Source: Candidatus Kapaibacterium sp. (lineage in GTDB: Bacteria; Bacteroidota; Ignavibacteria; Kapaibacteriales; UBA2268). From it: DNA of 64,000 bases. Of the stretch, positions 48,493 to 56,032 are shown in pieces (the first letter of the stretch is position 1; each line of letters begins with the position of its first letter). The notes below the pieces were generated by a model, which did no database searches, was not told the origin of the DNA, and saw only the letters and a list, made by a program, of their open reading frames with translations. Location of the stretch: positions 1-64,000 of the forward strand of contig JAMLHE010000006.1 in NCBI GenBank assembly GCA_023957315.1, read 5' to 3'. The translations under genes were made by a program, and so were the position numbers.

Positions 48493-48608
48493 AGCCTGAA
48501 ATGTAGGGACAGAACAGCGTCCTGTCCGAAAACATAGCCCATGAATTCATTCGTGGGAAATTATAGTCTGAACTATGATTTTTTTGATTAAGATGATTTT
48601 TATGATTA
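48493..48608. repeat. Long direct repeat, copy B (about 110 bp)
   Basis: This is the second copy of the 48212-48326 element, with the same order of blocks: GAAATGTAGGGAC, CATAGCCCATGAATT, ATTCGTGGGAAATTATAGTCT and AACTATGATTTTTTTGATT. The GGACAG/CTGTCC pair in this copy can form a hairpin. Confidence 0.8.
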
Positions 48609-48657
48609 GAATTCGTTCGGTCAGGTGTAATATATTACAATCCAAACTTCGGAAGTT

Positions 48658-48846
48658 TTGGAAACTCCCGAAGTGTCCGCTGTCCAAGTTTTCAATACTT
48701 TGGGTGAATGTGTGATGACCGCCCCGACCGCTCACCCTTCGACAGGCTCAGGGAGCGAAAATTTAAGAATTGATATTTCGCATCTGCCTCGTGGCGTGTA
48801 TTATCTCCGTATTGGCAATCAGACGCAAATGTTTGTGAAGATGTGA
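48658..48846 (+). pseudogene. Remnant of a T9SS type A sorting domain (C-terminal fragment of a lost secreted protein)
   Basis: This 62-codon frame reads VQVFNTLGECVM, then RIDISHLPRGVYYLRIG and ends MFVKM. It is the second half of a T9SS type A sorting domain, and in an intact gene the rest of the protein would precede it. Upstream there is only repeat sequence and no signal peptide or start with a ribosome-binding site. A palindromic CCCTTCGACAGGCTCAGGG-type element is inserted in frame (encoding AHPSTGSGS). It therefore looks like the decayed 3' end of a secreted-protein gene, not a working gene. Confidence 0.7.
48729..48757. repeat. Palindromic element inserted in the T9SS remnant
   Basis: CGCTC and ACCCTTCGACAGGCTCAGGG, followed by AGCG, form an imperfect hairpin (CGCTC-CCCT against AGGGAGCG with one bulged A). 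From memory, the CCCTTCGACAGGCTCAGGG core occurs as an interspersed palindrome in many unrelated bacterial genomes. Here it keeps the reading frame of the remnant open. Confidence 0.65.
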
Positions 48847-48854
48847 TAGATGAA

Positions 48855-48932
48855 GACTTCGGAAGTCTAATTTTCTAAAGAATATGAAATATAATAAGCC
48901 TCTTGAAGTTAATTATAAAGACTTCCGAAGTC
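48855..48932. repeat. Pair of 13-bp near-palindromes GACTTCGGAAGTC / GACTTCCGAAGTC
   Basis: The copy at 48855-48867 is the reverse complement of the copy at 48920-48932, each itself palindromic except at its centre base. The 52 bases between them carry no ORF. They belong to the same core family as the palindrome at 48340. Confidence 0.75.
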
Positions 48933-48979
48933 TAACTCCAATGTTTTTTTAATTTGGTGTTATATTCGGTTTTATCATC

Positions 48980-49015
48980 TTAATCACCAAAATCACACAA
49001 ATCATAGTTCAGACA
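48980..49015. repeat. Left direct repeat flanking the DUF2283 cassette
   Basis: TTAATCACCAAAATCACACA followed by AATCATAGTTCAGACA recurs in the same direction at 49574-49608 with only a few differences. Its inverse (GTCTGAACTATGATT) ends the two long repeats at 48212 and 48493. The two same-sense copies bracket a two-gene unit. Confidence 0.75.
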
Positions 49016-49098
49016 ATTTCGTTTAGCAATATACCCCGAAGGGCTTTCATTGCAAATATTGTTAGCACATTTTCGTTGCATTGAATGAGGTAAGTAAT

Positions 49099-49341
49099 AT
49101 GAAATTTACTAAATATTTTGAATTTACTAAACTACGACCCGATAGAGTAGATATAAGGGAAGAGTGGATAGCTGAAGCATTTTACCGCCCAATTTATGAA
49201 GAAGTTCAAAATGACGGTAGAATAAGAAAGTGGGCGAAAATTTCTGAAGCTGATAACAAATTTCTAAGAATTATTGTCCTCGAGGATAAAGAAACAATAC
49301 ATAACGCATTTTTTGACCGTTCATTTAAGGAGAAATTATAA
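49099..49341 (+). CDS. Small protein paired with DUF2283 (possible toxin-like partner)
   Basis: This 80-residue protein (MKFTKYFEFTKLRPDRVDI, then EEWIAEAFYRPIYE, DGRIRKWAKI, LRIIVLEDKETIHNAFFDR) has the layout of small RelE/BrnT/DUF4258-like proteins found beside DUF2283 genes: a helix-rich start, then paired strands around a DGR turn. The ATG at 49099 follows GAGG by 8 bases and is preferred over the TTG at 49081. It overlaps the DUF2283 gene by one base (TAATG). Toxin activity is only a guess from the gene pairing. Confidence 0.6.
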   Translation: MKFTKYFEFTKLRPDRVDIREEWIAEAFYRPIYEEVQNDGRIRKWAKISEADNKFLRIIVLEDKETIHNAFFDRSFKEKL

Positions 49342-49541
49342 TGCAAATCAAATATTTTCAGGATACCGACACTTTATTGATTAACTTCAATGATAATTTT
49401 GTTTATGAAACTAAAGATATTAATGAAAATACACTTGTGGAGCTTGACGAGAATGGCAATGTAGTTAGTATGACTTTCGAACATGCCAAAAGCGTTGCTG
49501 ATGTTAATGCTATTTCGTATCAACAATTAGCAACTGCATAA
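49341..49541 (+). CDS. DUF2283 domain protein
   Basis: This 66-residue protein begins MQIKYFQDTDTLLINFNDN, followed by NTLVELDENGNVVSMTFEHA, the DUF2283 pattern of a beta strand, an acidic loop with DENG, and a final helix. Proteins of this family are small, widespread in bacteria and often paired with a second small gene, so an antitoxin-like role has been suspected. AGGAG lies upstream, and the start overlaps the previous stop by one base, so the two proteins should be made in fixed ratio. A terminator lies at 49737-49767. Confidence 0.72.
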   Translation: MQIKYFQDTDTLLINFNDNFVYETKDINENTLVELDENGNVVSMTFEHAKSVADVNAISYQQLATA

Positions 49542-49573
49542 ACACGAGTTAGTTTAATATAACTCCATTTGTT

Positions 49574-49608
49574 TTAATCACCAAATCATAATAATCATAG
49601 TTCAGACA
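49574..49608. repeat. Right direct repeat flanking the DUF2283 cassette
   Basis: TTAATCACCAAATCATAATA followed by ATCATAGTTCAGACA matches the left copy at 48980-49015 in direction and at both ends. The middle differs by a few bases and one deletion. The large inverted repeat starts 3 bases later. Confidence 0.75.
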
Positions 49609-49610
49609 TC

Positions 49611-49688
49611 TGGTCATTCTGAAGCCGAAGGCGAAGAATCCATGCCTTTCTTGAAAACTTTGATTCTTCGCTTCGCTCAGAATGACCA
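49611..49688. repeat. Large inverted repeat (78 bp)
   Basis: TGGTCATTCTGA (49611-49622) is inverted at 49677-49688, and GCGAAGAATC (49631-49640) at 49662-49671, giving a long two-part stem around a 21-nt centre. The GATTCTTCGCTTCGCTCAGAATGACCA arm is, from memory, a type of intergenic palindrome repeated in several FCB genomes. It holds no gene. It lies between the DUF2283 gene and its terminator. Confidence 0.8.
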
Positions 49689-49736
49689 ATGAGATTGCTC
49701 AGATAGTACACCTAATGTACACTATTCCAAATTTTC

Positions 49737-49767
49737 GACTATCTCAATTTGAGATAGTCTTTTTTTT
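49737..49767 (+). terminator. Rho-independent terminator closing the repeat island
   Basis: A 9-bp stem (GACTATCTC, 49737-49745, with GAGATAGTC, 49751-49759) has a 5-nt loop and eight Ts. It lies about 200 bp after DUF2283 and 74 bp before the Lon-like protease gene. Confidence 0.85.
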
Positions 49768-49840
49768 GCTTTTTTATAAGCGATACATTCGCTAATTTTA
49801 CTTTATTAATTTTTCATTTTTCCGAATAAGTATTTTAAGT

Positions 49841-52315
49841 ATGAAAAAAACGAAACTCAACATCGGCACCGCTACAAAATTAGATTATAATCAGCTGAGA
49901 TGGCAATGTCCTACAAGCATTTTCAAATTCAAGACCACAGCCGACATCAACCCTTTGCACGAAATTATCGGTCAACCCAGAGCCGTCGAATCTATCAAGC
50001 TCGGCGCTTCAATGAGGGCAAAAGGCTACAATATCTTTGTTACGGGGCTTTCCGGCACCGGCAGAACAACCACCGTTAAGCAAATTCTCGAATCCATTTC
50101 CGGTGTTTGCCCTGATTTGTTCGATTATTGCTACGTCAATAATTTTGTTGATTCGGACAAACCGATTTTGCTCAAATTGGCTCCCGGACAAGGCAAAGCG
50201 TTCCAAACTGCAATGAACGAAAGTATCAATTATCTGAGAAGAAAGATTCCGGGCTTGTTCGAGGAAGAATCTTATCATCAAACGAGAAAAAAAATAACGA
50301 ATGAATATCAAACTCAAGAACGAATGGTAATCGAAAATTTTGATGCGAAAATCAGCAAGCATGGTTTCGTTCGCGGGCAACTCGAAAAAGATGACGGCAC
50401 TGTCCAAGCCGAGGTTTTCCCGGTTGTTGATGGCGAAGCTGTTCCCATCAGTGATTTGGACAGACTTGTGGCTGAAAAGAAATTGAAAGCAAACGAAGCG
50501 GCGCTTTTTAAAAAGTATTGGCAAGCCTTTCATGAAGAAATTTACGACCTTGCACGTAAGGGAATGAAAATCATGCAAGAATATAGGGCTGCTCTAATCG
50601 AAAGCGATAAGAATTTCGCAAAGGAGCTCGTTAGTGCGGTTTTTGCGGATACGCTCGAACGATTCGAGAACGAAAAACTTCATTCATACATCGGGCATGT
50701 CAAAAGTCATATTCTTGAAAATTTGAACTTTTTTATACCAAATCCCAATCAAAATTTCGCCAAAAACGACGTTATCATTAAATTGGAAGAATCAGACATA
50801 TTTTCGATTTTTTATGTAAACGTAATTTTGGATAATTCCGAAAGTAAATGTGCCCCTGTCGTAATCGAAACTAATCCAACATATACAAATCTTTTTGGCA
50901 CAATCGAAAAAGTTTATGACGCTCGTGGATTTTGGCGTTCCGATTTCACTAAAATAAAAGCCGGCTCATTGTTGAGTGCAGACCAAGGTTTCCTTGTCGT
51001 CAATGCCAACGATTTGTTTCAGGAGCCGAATGTATGGAACAAATTGCAACAAGTCCTGTTGTACGATAAAATTGAAATTCAACCATATGATTCGATTTTC
51101 CAATTGACTCAATCGCACCTGAAGCCTGAGTCAATTGATGTGAATATCAAAGTTATCATCATTGGCGGGCAAACCCTATACAGATTTTTACATTCTTACG
51201 AAAAAGGCTTTAAGAAAATATTTAAGATAAATGCACAATTTGATTATGAAACGGACAAAAATGAGGGTGCATTCCATAATTATGCAAGATTTGCAGCGAA
51301 AATATGCACTGAGGATAATCTTCCTCATTGCGACACAAGTGCCGTGGCAGCGATTGTGGAATGGGGTGTTGAATTTGCCGGTTCGCAAGAAGTAATCACA
51401 CTCAAATTTTCTGACGTTGCCGATATTATTCGAGAATCAGCTTATTTTGTCAAGGAATCGAAAAAGAAAAGCATAAGTAGAGAGGACGTGGAAAAAGCTA
51501 TTGAATCTCGCAAACGACGCAATGATATGACTGATGAAAAAATCAGAAAGCATATTGTAAAAGATACGATTATGATTGATACATCAGGCACCCGTGTTGG
51601 CGTAATCAATGGTCTGACGGTCTATAACAGTGGAATATATTCATTCGGTAAGCCCGCTCGAATCAGCGCTAACGTTAGCGTAGGCAATGCCGGAATCATC
51701 AATATCGAACGCGAATCCGATATGAGCGGTAGATTGCACAACAAAGGCATTTTAATCATTTCGGGATTTTTGCGTGAGAAATTTGCTACCAAAAGGACAT
51801 TATCGTTGAGTGCCTCGATTGCATTCGAGCAGAATTATTCAGGAATTGACGGTGACAGCGCCTCAGCTGCAGAAATCTATGCAGTATTGTCAGCCACTTC
51901 AAATATGCCGATTAATCAAAGCATAGCTATAACAGGCTCTGTAAACCAAAAAGGTGAGATTCAGCCAATTGGCGGAGTAAACGAAAAAATCATTGGATTT
52001 TACGAAGTTTGCCGTGAGCGTGGTTTTACTAAGGAACAAGCTTGTATTATACCGTCTCGGAACGTTAAGGAACTTATGTTGACTAATGAAGTCATCGAAG
52101 ATGTCCGCAAAGGAAATTTCCATATTTATTCAATTGAGACTATTGACGATGCAATTCAATTGCTATTCGGATTGGAAGCAGGCGTAGCCGATAAAGACGG
52201 CAATTATCCAAAACAATCTCTTTACGGATTAGTTGATGCACGAATCGAAGAATTTGCTCAAATACTCAAACCGGTTAAAAAAGAAACTGAAAAAGCAAAA
52301 GGAACCCGGAAATGA
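49841..52315 (+). CDS. Lon-like ATP-dependent protease (AAA/S16 family, LonB-type)
   Basis: This 824-residue protein has an N-terminal AAA-type ATPase region, a long middle part (about 130-560) and a C-terminal S16 Lon protease domain (about 580-780). The P-loop reads TGLSGTGRTTTVKQ (near residue 68), with arginine where lysine is usual. The Ser-Lys dyad is visible in GIDGDSASAAEIYAVLSA (Ser near 672) and GGVNEKIIGFYEVC (Lys near 716). It has no substrate-binding N-terminal domain of classical Lon and resembles the cytosolic LonB-like family. Its stop overlaps the rpe start by 4 bp (ATGA). Confidence 0.88.
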   Translation: MKKTKLNIGTATKLDYNQLRWQCPTSIFKFKTTADINPLHEIIGQPRAVESIKLGASMRAKGYNIFVTGLSGTGRTTTVKQILESISGVCPDLFDYCYVNNFVDSDKPILLKLAPGQGKAFQTAMNESINYLRRKIPGLFEEESYHQTRKKITNEYQTQERMVIENFDAKISKHGFVRGQLEKDDGTVQAEVFPVVDGEAVPISDLDRLVAEKKLKANEAALFKKYWQAFHEEIYDLARKGMKIMQEYRAALIESDKNFAKELVSAVFADTLERFENEKLHSYIGHVKSHILENLNFFIPNPNQNFAKNDVIIKLEESDIFSIFYVNVILDNSESKCAPVVIETNPTYTNLFGTIEKVYDARGFWRSDFTKIKAGSLLSADQGFLVVNANDLFQEPNVWNKLQQVLLYDKIEIQPYDSIFQLTQSHLKPESIDVNIKVIIIGGQTLYRFLHSYEKGFKKIFKINAQFDYETDKNEGAFHNYARFAAKICTEDNLPHCDTSAVAAIVEWGVEFAGSQEVITLKFSDVADIIRESAYFVKESKKKSISREDVEKAIESRKRRNDMTDEKIRKHIVKDTIMIDTSGTRVGVINGLTVYNSGIYSFGKPARISANVSVGNAGIINIERESDMSGRLHNKGILIISGFLREKFATKRTLSLSASIAFEQNYSGIDGDSASAAEIYAVLSATSNMPINQSIAITGSVNQKGEIQPIGGVNEKIIGFYEVCRERGFTKEQACIIPSRNVKELMLTNEVIEDVRKGNFHIYSIETIDDAIQLLFGLEAGVADKDGNYPKQSLYGLVDARIEEFAQILKPVKKETEKAKGTRK

Positions 52316-52980
52316 AAGAAATCAAATTAGCACCTTCATTATTATCTGCTGATTTTGCAAACCTTGAAAGAGACATCCGAAAATGCGAACAGGGTGGGGC
52401 AGAGATACTTCATATAGATGTTATGGATGGGCATTTTGTACCGAATATTACGATTGGAGTGCCTGTTGTAGCTGCAATTCGCAAAGTATCAGATTTGTTG
52501 CTCGATGCACACCTGATGATAAGTGAACCCGACCGCTATATTAACGATTTCGCAGAAGCCGGAGCCGATATGATTTCGGTGCATTACGAAGTTTGTAATC
52601 ATTTGCATAGAACATTGTCGAGCATTAAAAATCTTGGCAAACAAGCCGGAATCGTACTCAATCCTCTGACACCAATCGAATTGATTTACGATTCAGTCGA
52701 GTATTGCGATTTTGTGCTGTTGATGTCAGTCAATCCGGGTTTTGGGGGGCAAAGTTTTATTAATTCATTCCACAACAAATGCTACAAATTAAAGAGCTTT
52801 TTAGTTGATAATAATCTTGAACATATTGATATTCAAGTTGATGGTGGAATTAAGATAGATAATGTGCGAGAAGTAGTTGCATCAGGAGCAAATGTTATTG
52901 TGAGCGGTTCGGGAATTTTTAGTGGCGATGTGGTCGAAAATTTGAAGCTAATGCGTAAAAAAGCAACGAGCGTGCTTTAG
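52312..52980 (+). CDS. rpe: Ribulose-phosphate 3-epimerase
   Basis: This 222-residue TIM-barrel enzyme of the pentose phosphate pathway interconverts ribulose-5- and xylulose-5-phosphate. KLAPSLLSADFANLERDI, HIDVMDGHFVPNITIG, DAHLMISEPDRYINDFA, MSVNPGFGGQSFI and QVDGGIKIDNVREVV hold the metal-binding and catalytic residues in order. It is translationally coupled to the Lon-like gene and overlaps the convergent PorV-family gene by 4 bp. Confidence 0.96.
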   Translation: MKEIKLAPSLLSADFANLERDIRKCEQGGAEILHIDVMDGHFVPNITIGVPVVAAIRKVSDLLLDAHLMISEPDRYINDFAEAGADMISVHYEVCNHLHRTLSSIKNLGKQAGIVLNPLTPIELIYDSVEYCDFVLLMSVNPGFGGQSFINSFHNKCYKLKSFLVDNNLEHIDIQVDGGIKIDNVREVVASGANVIVSGSGIFSGDVVENLKLMRKKATSVL

Positions 52981-54044
52981 AATTCAAATACAATGCTGAT
53001 GTGATGAGCAAGTCCGGATTCGGTCAAATATTCATTCGATAATGAGTAATCTACATTAAATTTGAAAGGTAGATTTTCTTTCAAATCGGGACGGATAGAA
53101 ACCCCTGCACCCCAATAAGTCATCGGGAAAAGCTCTGCTTGTCCATATTTATCGCCATAGACAGCAATTCCACCTCTGAATGCAATCAATTCATGAGGGA
53201 CAGCTTCTGTGCCAATTACCCAAGTTGGGTTTTCTTCAAATTGTGTAATCACCAAATCGGACGAGACCAATACGTATCGTGTAGCCGGGACATAAATCTG
53301 TAATTGCTCTCCTGTTGTTGTAGAACGCGTACTATAAGTTTCATCATTCAGGGCAAATTCCATTGCAACACCGGCTCTTACTCTAAATGGAATATCTTCG
53401 CGAGGTTCATATGGAGTATCCCAAAACATCATTGCGGAAATATTTTGCATAGCAATCCCAACCGAGAACATATCCATAACATTGAATTTTGTCCCCAAGT
53501 CAACTGCAAATCCGCTCGCTCCACTTGAAATACCCGAAACTCCATGATTCAAATATTTTACAGATACGCCCATACTCATAAATTCGAGACAATATGCTGC
53601 TGCTAAAGCAAGATTGTATTGCATTGCCGAAATTGTTCCAATCTGGTTGCCCATTATATCACGAGCAGTAAATTCGGGAGTGGTGAGAGCATTGAAACCG
53701 AAACCAACTCCAAAATTTGGCATCACTTGTTGAGCCCATGTAAGAGAATTATACGAACGACCCAGACCGAGAATCGAGACAGAAGCGCTTACTGTGGGGA
53801 TTTCATTCATAAAACCGATTCCTGCCGGATTGTAATAAATGCCCGACGGCTCATTTACAACGGCTGAATATGCTCCAGCCATAGAAATAGCGCGTGCTCC
53901 AATGTTTCTGAATAAGTATGTTTCGGAATATCCGCCGGATGATACTTGAGCAGACCCAATTTGAAGTGATAGCCCAAAAACAAGCATACATAGTATGGCA
54001 GTCCTTAGGAAAGGCAATGAATATTTTTTGCAAATTATCGGCAT
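52977..54044 (-). CDS. PorV/PorQ family outer-membrane protein
   Basis: This 355-residue protein has a signal peptide (FLRTAILCMLVFGLSLQIGSAQ). GARAISMAGAYSAVVNEPSG and IYYNPAGIGFM are the N-terminal motif of the PorV/PorQ (FadL-like) family. A run of alternating amphipathic strands and a C-terminal phenylalanine (ISIVFEF) fit an outer-membrane barrel. PorV shuttles T9SS cargo to the cell-surface attachment machinery, and other family members have unknown roles. Its neighbour carries a T9SS tail and the window has several T9SS cargos, which supports a T9SS link. It overlaps rpe by 4 bp at the 3' ends. Confidence 0.78.
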   Translation of the reverse strand: MPIICKKYSLPFLRTAILCMLVFGLSLQIGSAQVSSGGYSETYLFRNIGARAISMAGAYSAVVNEPSGIYYNPAGIGFMNEIPTVSASVSILGLGRSYNSLTWAQQVMPNFGVGFGFNALTTPEFTARDIMGNQIGTISAMQYNLALAAAYCLEFMSMGVSVKYLNHGVSGISSGASGFAVDLGTKFNVMDMFSVGIAMQNISAMMFWDTPYEPREDIPFRVRAGVAMEFALNDETYSTRSTTTGEQLQIYVPATRYVLVSSDLVITQFEENPTWVIGTEAVPHELIAFRGGIAVYGDKYGQAELFPMTYWGAGVSIRPDLKENLPFKFNVDYSLSNEYLTESGLAHHISIVFEF

Positions 54045-54046
54045 TT

Positions 54047-54484
54047 TTATCTTGAAATTATAAATTTCTCAACATCCCTGAAGTTTCTGCCAATCAATAC
54101 ACACAGATAAACTCCGTTGGGTAGCTTACTGACATTAAATTCATATATGGCTTCGTCAGCAGTTTGAATGCCTTTTTGGACAACTTTCAACACCTCTTTC
54201 CCCAACATATTATAAATCCCAATGTCAATTTCACTATCTTTATCCTTCAATGCTACTTTCACATTGTAAGCGTCATTGCTGTTCCAGATATTGACAATAT
54301 TATTTGTCTTTACTGTATCATTTTCGACACTTGATGAAAGGGGCATCTCAGTTGACTTATAATCAACAAATTTTGTGCCACGATTGGATTTGGGGTTATT
54401 GGTTTCAGATGCAAATAGAGTATAATTAGAGCCGAATAATAGCAGAATTGATAAAAAAGCTAAATTTAGAATTCTATTCTTCAT
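54047..54484 (-). CDS. Small secreted protein with T9SS type A sorting domain
   Basis: This protein of about 145 residues begins at the ATG at 54484 with signal peptide KNRILNLAFLSILLLFGSN. After a short Asn/Lys/Ser linker, almost the whole mature protein is a T9SS sorting domain (VKVALKDKDSEIDIGIYNML, GKEVLKVVQKG, SKLPNGVYLCVLIG). There is no room for an enzymatic domain. It may be a surface-anchored stub or a regulator of sorting. Its 5' end overlaps the 3' end of the TPR gene by 11 bp, and the PorV-family gene follows within 2 bp. Confidence 0.72.
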   Translation of the reverse strand: MKNRILNLAFLSILLLFGSNYTLFASETNNPKSNRGTKFVDYKSTEMPLSSSVENDTVKTNNIVNIWNSNDAYNVKVALKDKDSEIDIGIYNMLGKEVLKVVQKGIQTADEAIYEFNVSKLPNGVYLCVLIGRNFRDVEKFIISR

Positions 54485-55973
54485 TGTTATTTTGATTTTG
54501 AAATTTTTTAGAAATTCTCTCGAAATACTTTTCATCTTTCAATAAACGTTCAATTGCTTGTTTAGTTTCAAGACCACCCTTTTCTATTCCGAATTTTTTT
54601 GCAATATCATTTAATTTACCGGATTCATCGGGTAAATCTTCAATTTTAAGGCTCTCGATTTGCGAAGTTTTAATTTTGCGTTGTTCCTCAATCAAGTGCA
54701 TCGCCAATTCAACTTTAGGATTTGCTGATGCTTTCTCAACTTTTTTCGCCGACTTAGCTTGTGTTACGGATTGAGCCTTTTTTTCAGCTTTTTGGTCAGA
54801 TACTTTAAGTATTTGCTCAATATCCTTAACCATAACTTGCTTTGCTTCTTCTTCGGGAGAAATAGGAGGAGTAACAGGCTTTGTAATTTTTTCGGATTCG
54901 CTATAAATGTCCGCAACTTGTTTCGGTTGCAGATTGACTTTTGCGTCGTTCAAATCACTTGTAAATTTTGCACCTTTTTGGCGAGAAATAATTTCTTGCT
55001 GTGCTGTTCGCCAACGAAAATAAAAGTACATTAACATTACTATAATTGCAAAAGCAATAATTACTAATGTTTCGAGGAAATATTTGTTCAAAAATGTAGT
55101 ATCACTCATTTCCGAAGTTAAATCACCAAGTGGAGCAGTTGTATCGGCTTTTGCTTCGCTAAATGATGCAGAATCGAGTGGAGTAATGACGCTCAAATCA
55201 ACTCCTGCGACAATACTTTCGGAGAATGCAAATAAAGCAGTATCAAGCGGATTGGTTAAATCTATATCAACAGTTCCGATTGTTGCGACACCGGTAAGAA
55301 TCTTAAATTGATTTAGATGCAACTCTGCTTCTGACACACTATCCGAAATCATATAAGCGTGATATAATGCCGCATGAGCATCGTAAATGTCTGTATTTTT
55401 TGCTATAGCCAATCGGAGAAAATTCTTTGCTGAAACTACCTGACCTAGCTTAAGGCTGATAATTCCGGCAAAGCTCAGAGCATTTGCGTTTCCTGCTTTT
55501 ATTGATTCGACTAAATCTTTTATAGCTTCTTTGTAAATTCCATCTTCGTATGCAAGTAGTGCCGTCCGATATTTATCCTCAGCGGGAGTAAGGTCGTTCC
55601 AATTGAAGACCTCAATCATGACAGACTTGGAATAGGGCAGAGGCACAGCATTATATCCGCGTTTGTCGCGTAGCATTAATGTGATTAGCGATTTTGTCGG
55701 ATAAGTTTGTACTTGGATTGAATTTATTATGCCTTGACCGGTGGTTTGTCTGCAAGAATCAACCACATTAATGGCGGGAAATTCTAAGGAAATTGTCTTT
55801 TTGTCATCGGACAATTTTGATTGGAAACTTTGGGGCATATTATCAAAAAACAGGCTCGCTCTATTCAACGGATTGATTGTAATTCGATTCAAATTATCTT
55901 TAGAAAACAGCTCCGACCCCGACGCAAGTATGAGCCAGACGATTAAAAAAAATATTTTGAGCCTTATTGTCAT
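54474..55973 (-). CDS. Membrane TPR protein with AMIN-like N-terminal domain
   Basis: This protein of about 499 residues begins at the ATG at 55973, with signal peptide MTIRLKIFFLIVWLILASGS. A strand-rich extracytoplasmic domain follows (about 30-130, GIINSIQVQTYPTKSLITLM and YSKSVMIEVFNW). TPR helices (about 140-235) come next, then one membrane segment (LETLVIIAFAIIVMLMYFYF, about 295-315) and a charged cytoplasmic tail with SIRE-like Lys/Glu helices to the C-terminus. The periplasmic-TM-cytoplasmic layout recalls FimV/TspA proteins, which organise pole and motility systems. That parallel is inference. It lies in the flhF-fliA cluster downstream of the degenerate histidine kinase. Confidence 0.6.
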   Translation of the reverse strand: MTIRLKIFFLIVWLILASGSELFSKDNLNRITINPLNRASLFFDNMPQSFQSKLSDDKKTISLEFPAINVVDSCRQTTGQGIINSIQVQTYPTKSLITLMLRDKRGYNAVPLPYSKSVMIEVFNWNDLTPAEDKYRTALLAYEDGIYKEAIKDLVESIKAGNANALSFAGIISLKLGQVVSAKNFLRLAIAKNTDIYDAHAALYHAYMISDSVSEAELHLNQFKILTGVATIGTVDIDLTNPLDTALFAFSESIVAGVDLSVITPLDSASFSEAKADTTAPLGDLTSEMSDTTFLNKYFLETLVIIAFAIIVMLMYFYFRWRTAQQEIISRQKGAKFTSDLNDAKVNLQPKQVADIYSESEKITKPVTPPISPEEEAKQVMVKDIEQILKVSDQKAEKKAQSVTQAKSAKKVEKASANPKVELAMHLIEEQRKIKTSQIESLKIEDLPDESGKLNDIAKKFGIEKGGLETKQAIERLLKDEKYFERISKKFQNQNNNEE

Positions 55974-56032
55974 CAAGTTAATCAGTTTCCATTTTTTAAA
56001 ACATTTAAAATAACAAAAATTTACGATAAAAA

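Noticed and set aside
48547..48735. 62-codon minus-strand ORF in the repeat island
   Set aside because: It runs through the long repeat and the T9SS remnant in antisense and has no protein-like features. The plus-strand frame is the meaningful one.
48184..49688. CRISPR array
   Set aside because: The repeats differ in sequence and length, are unevenly spaced and many are palindromes. There are no regular spacers and no cas genes nearby.
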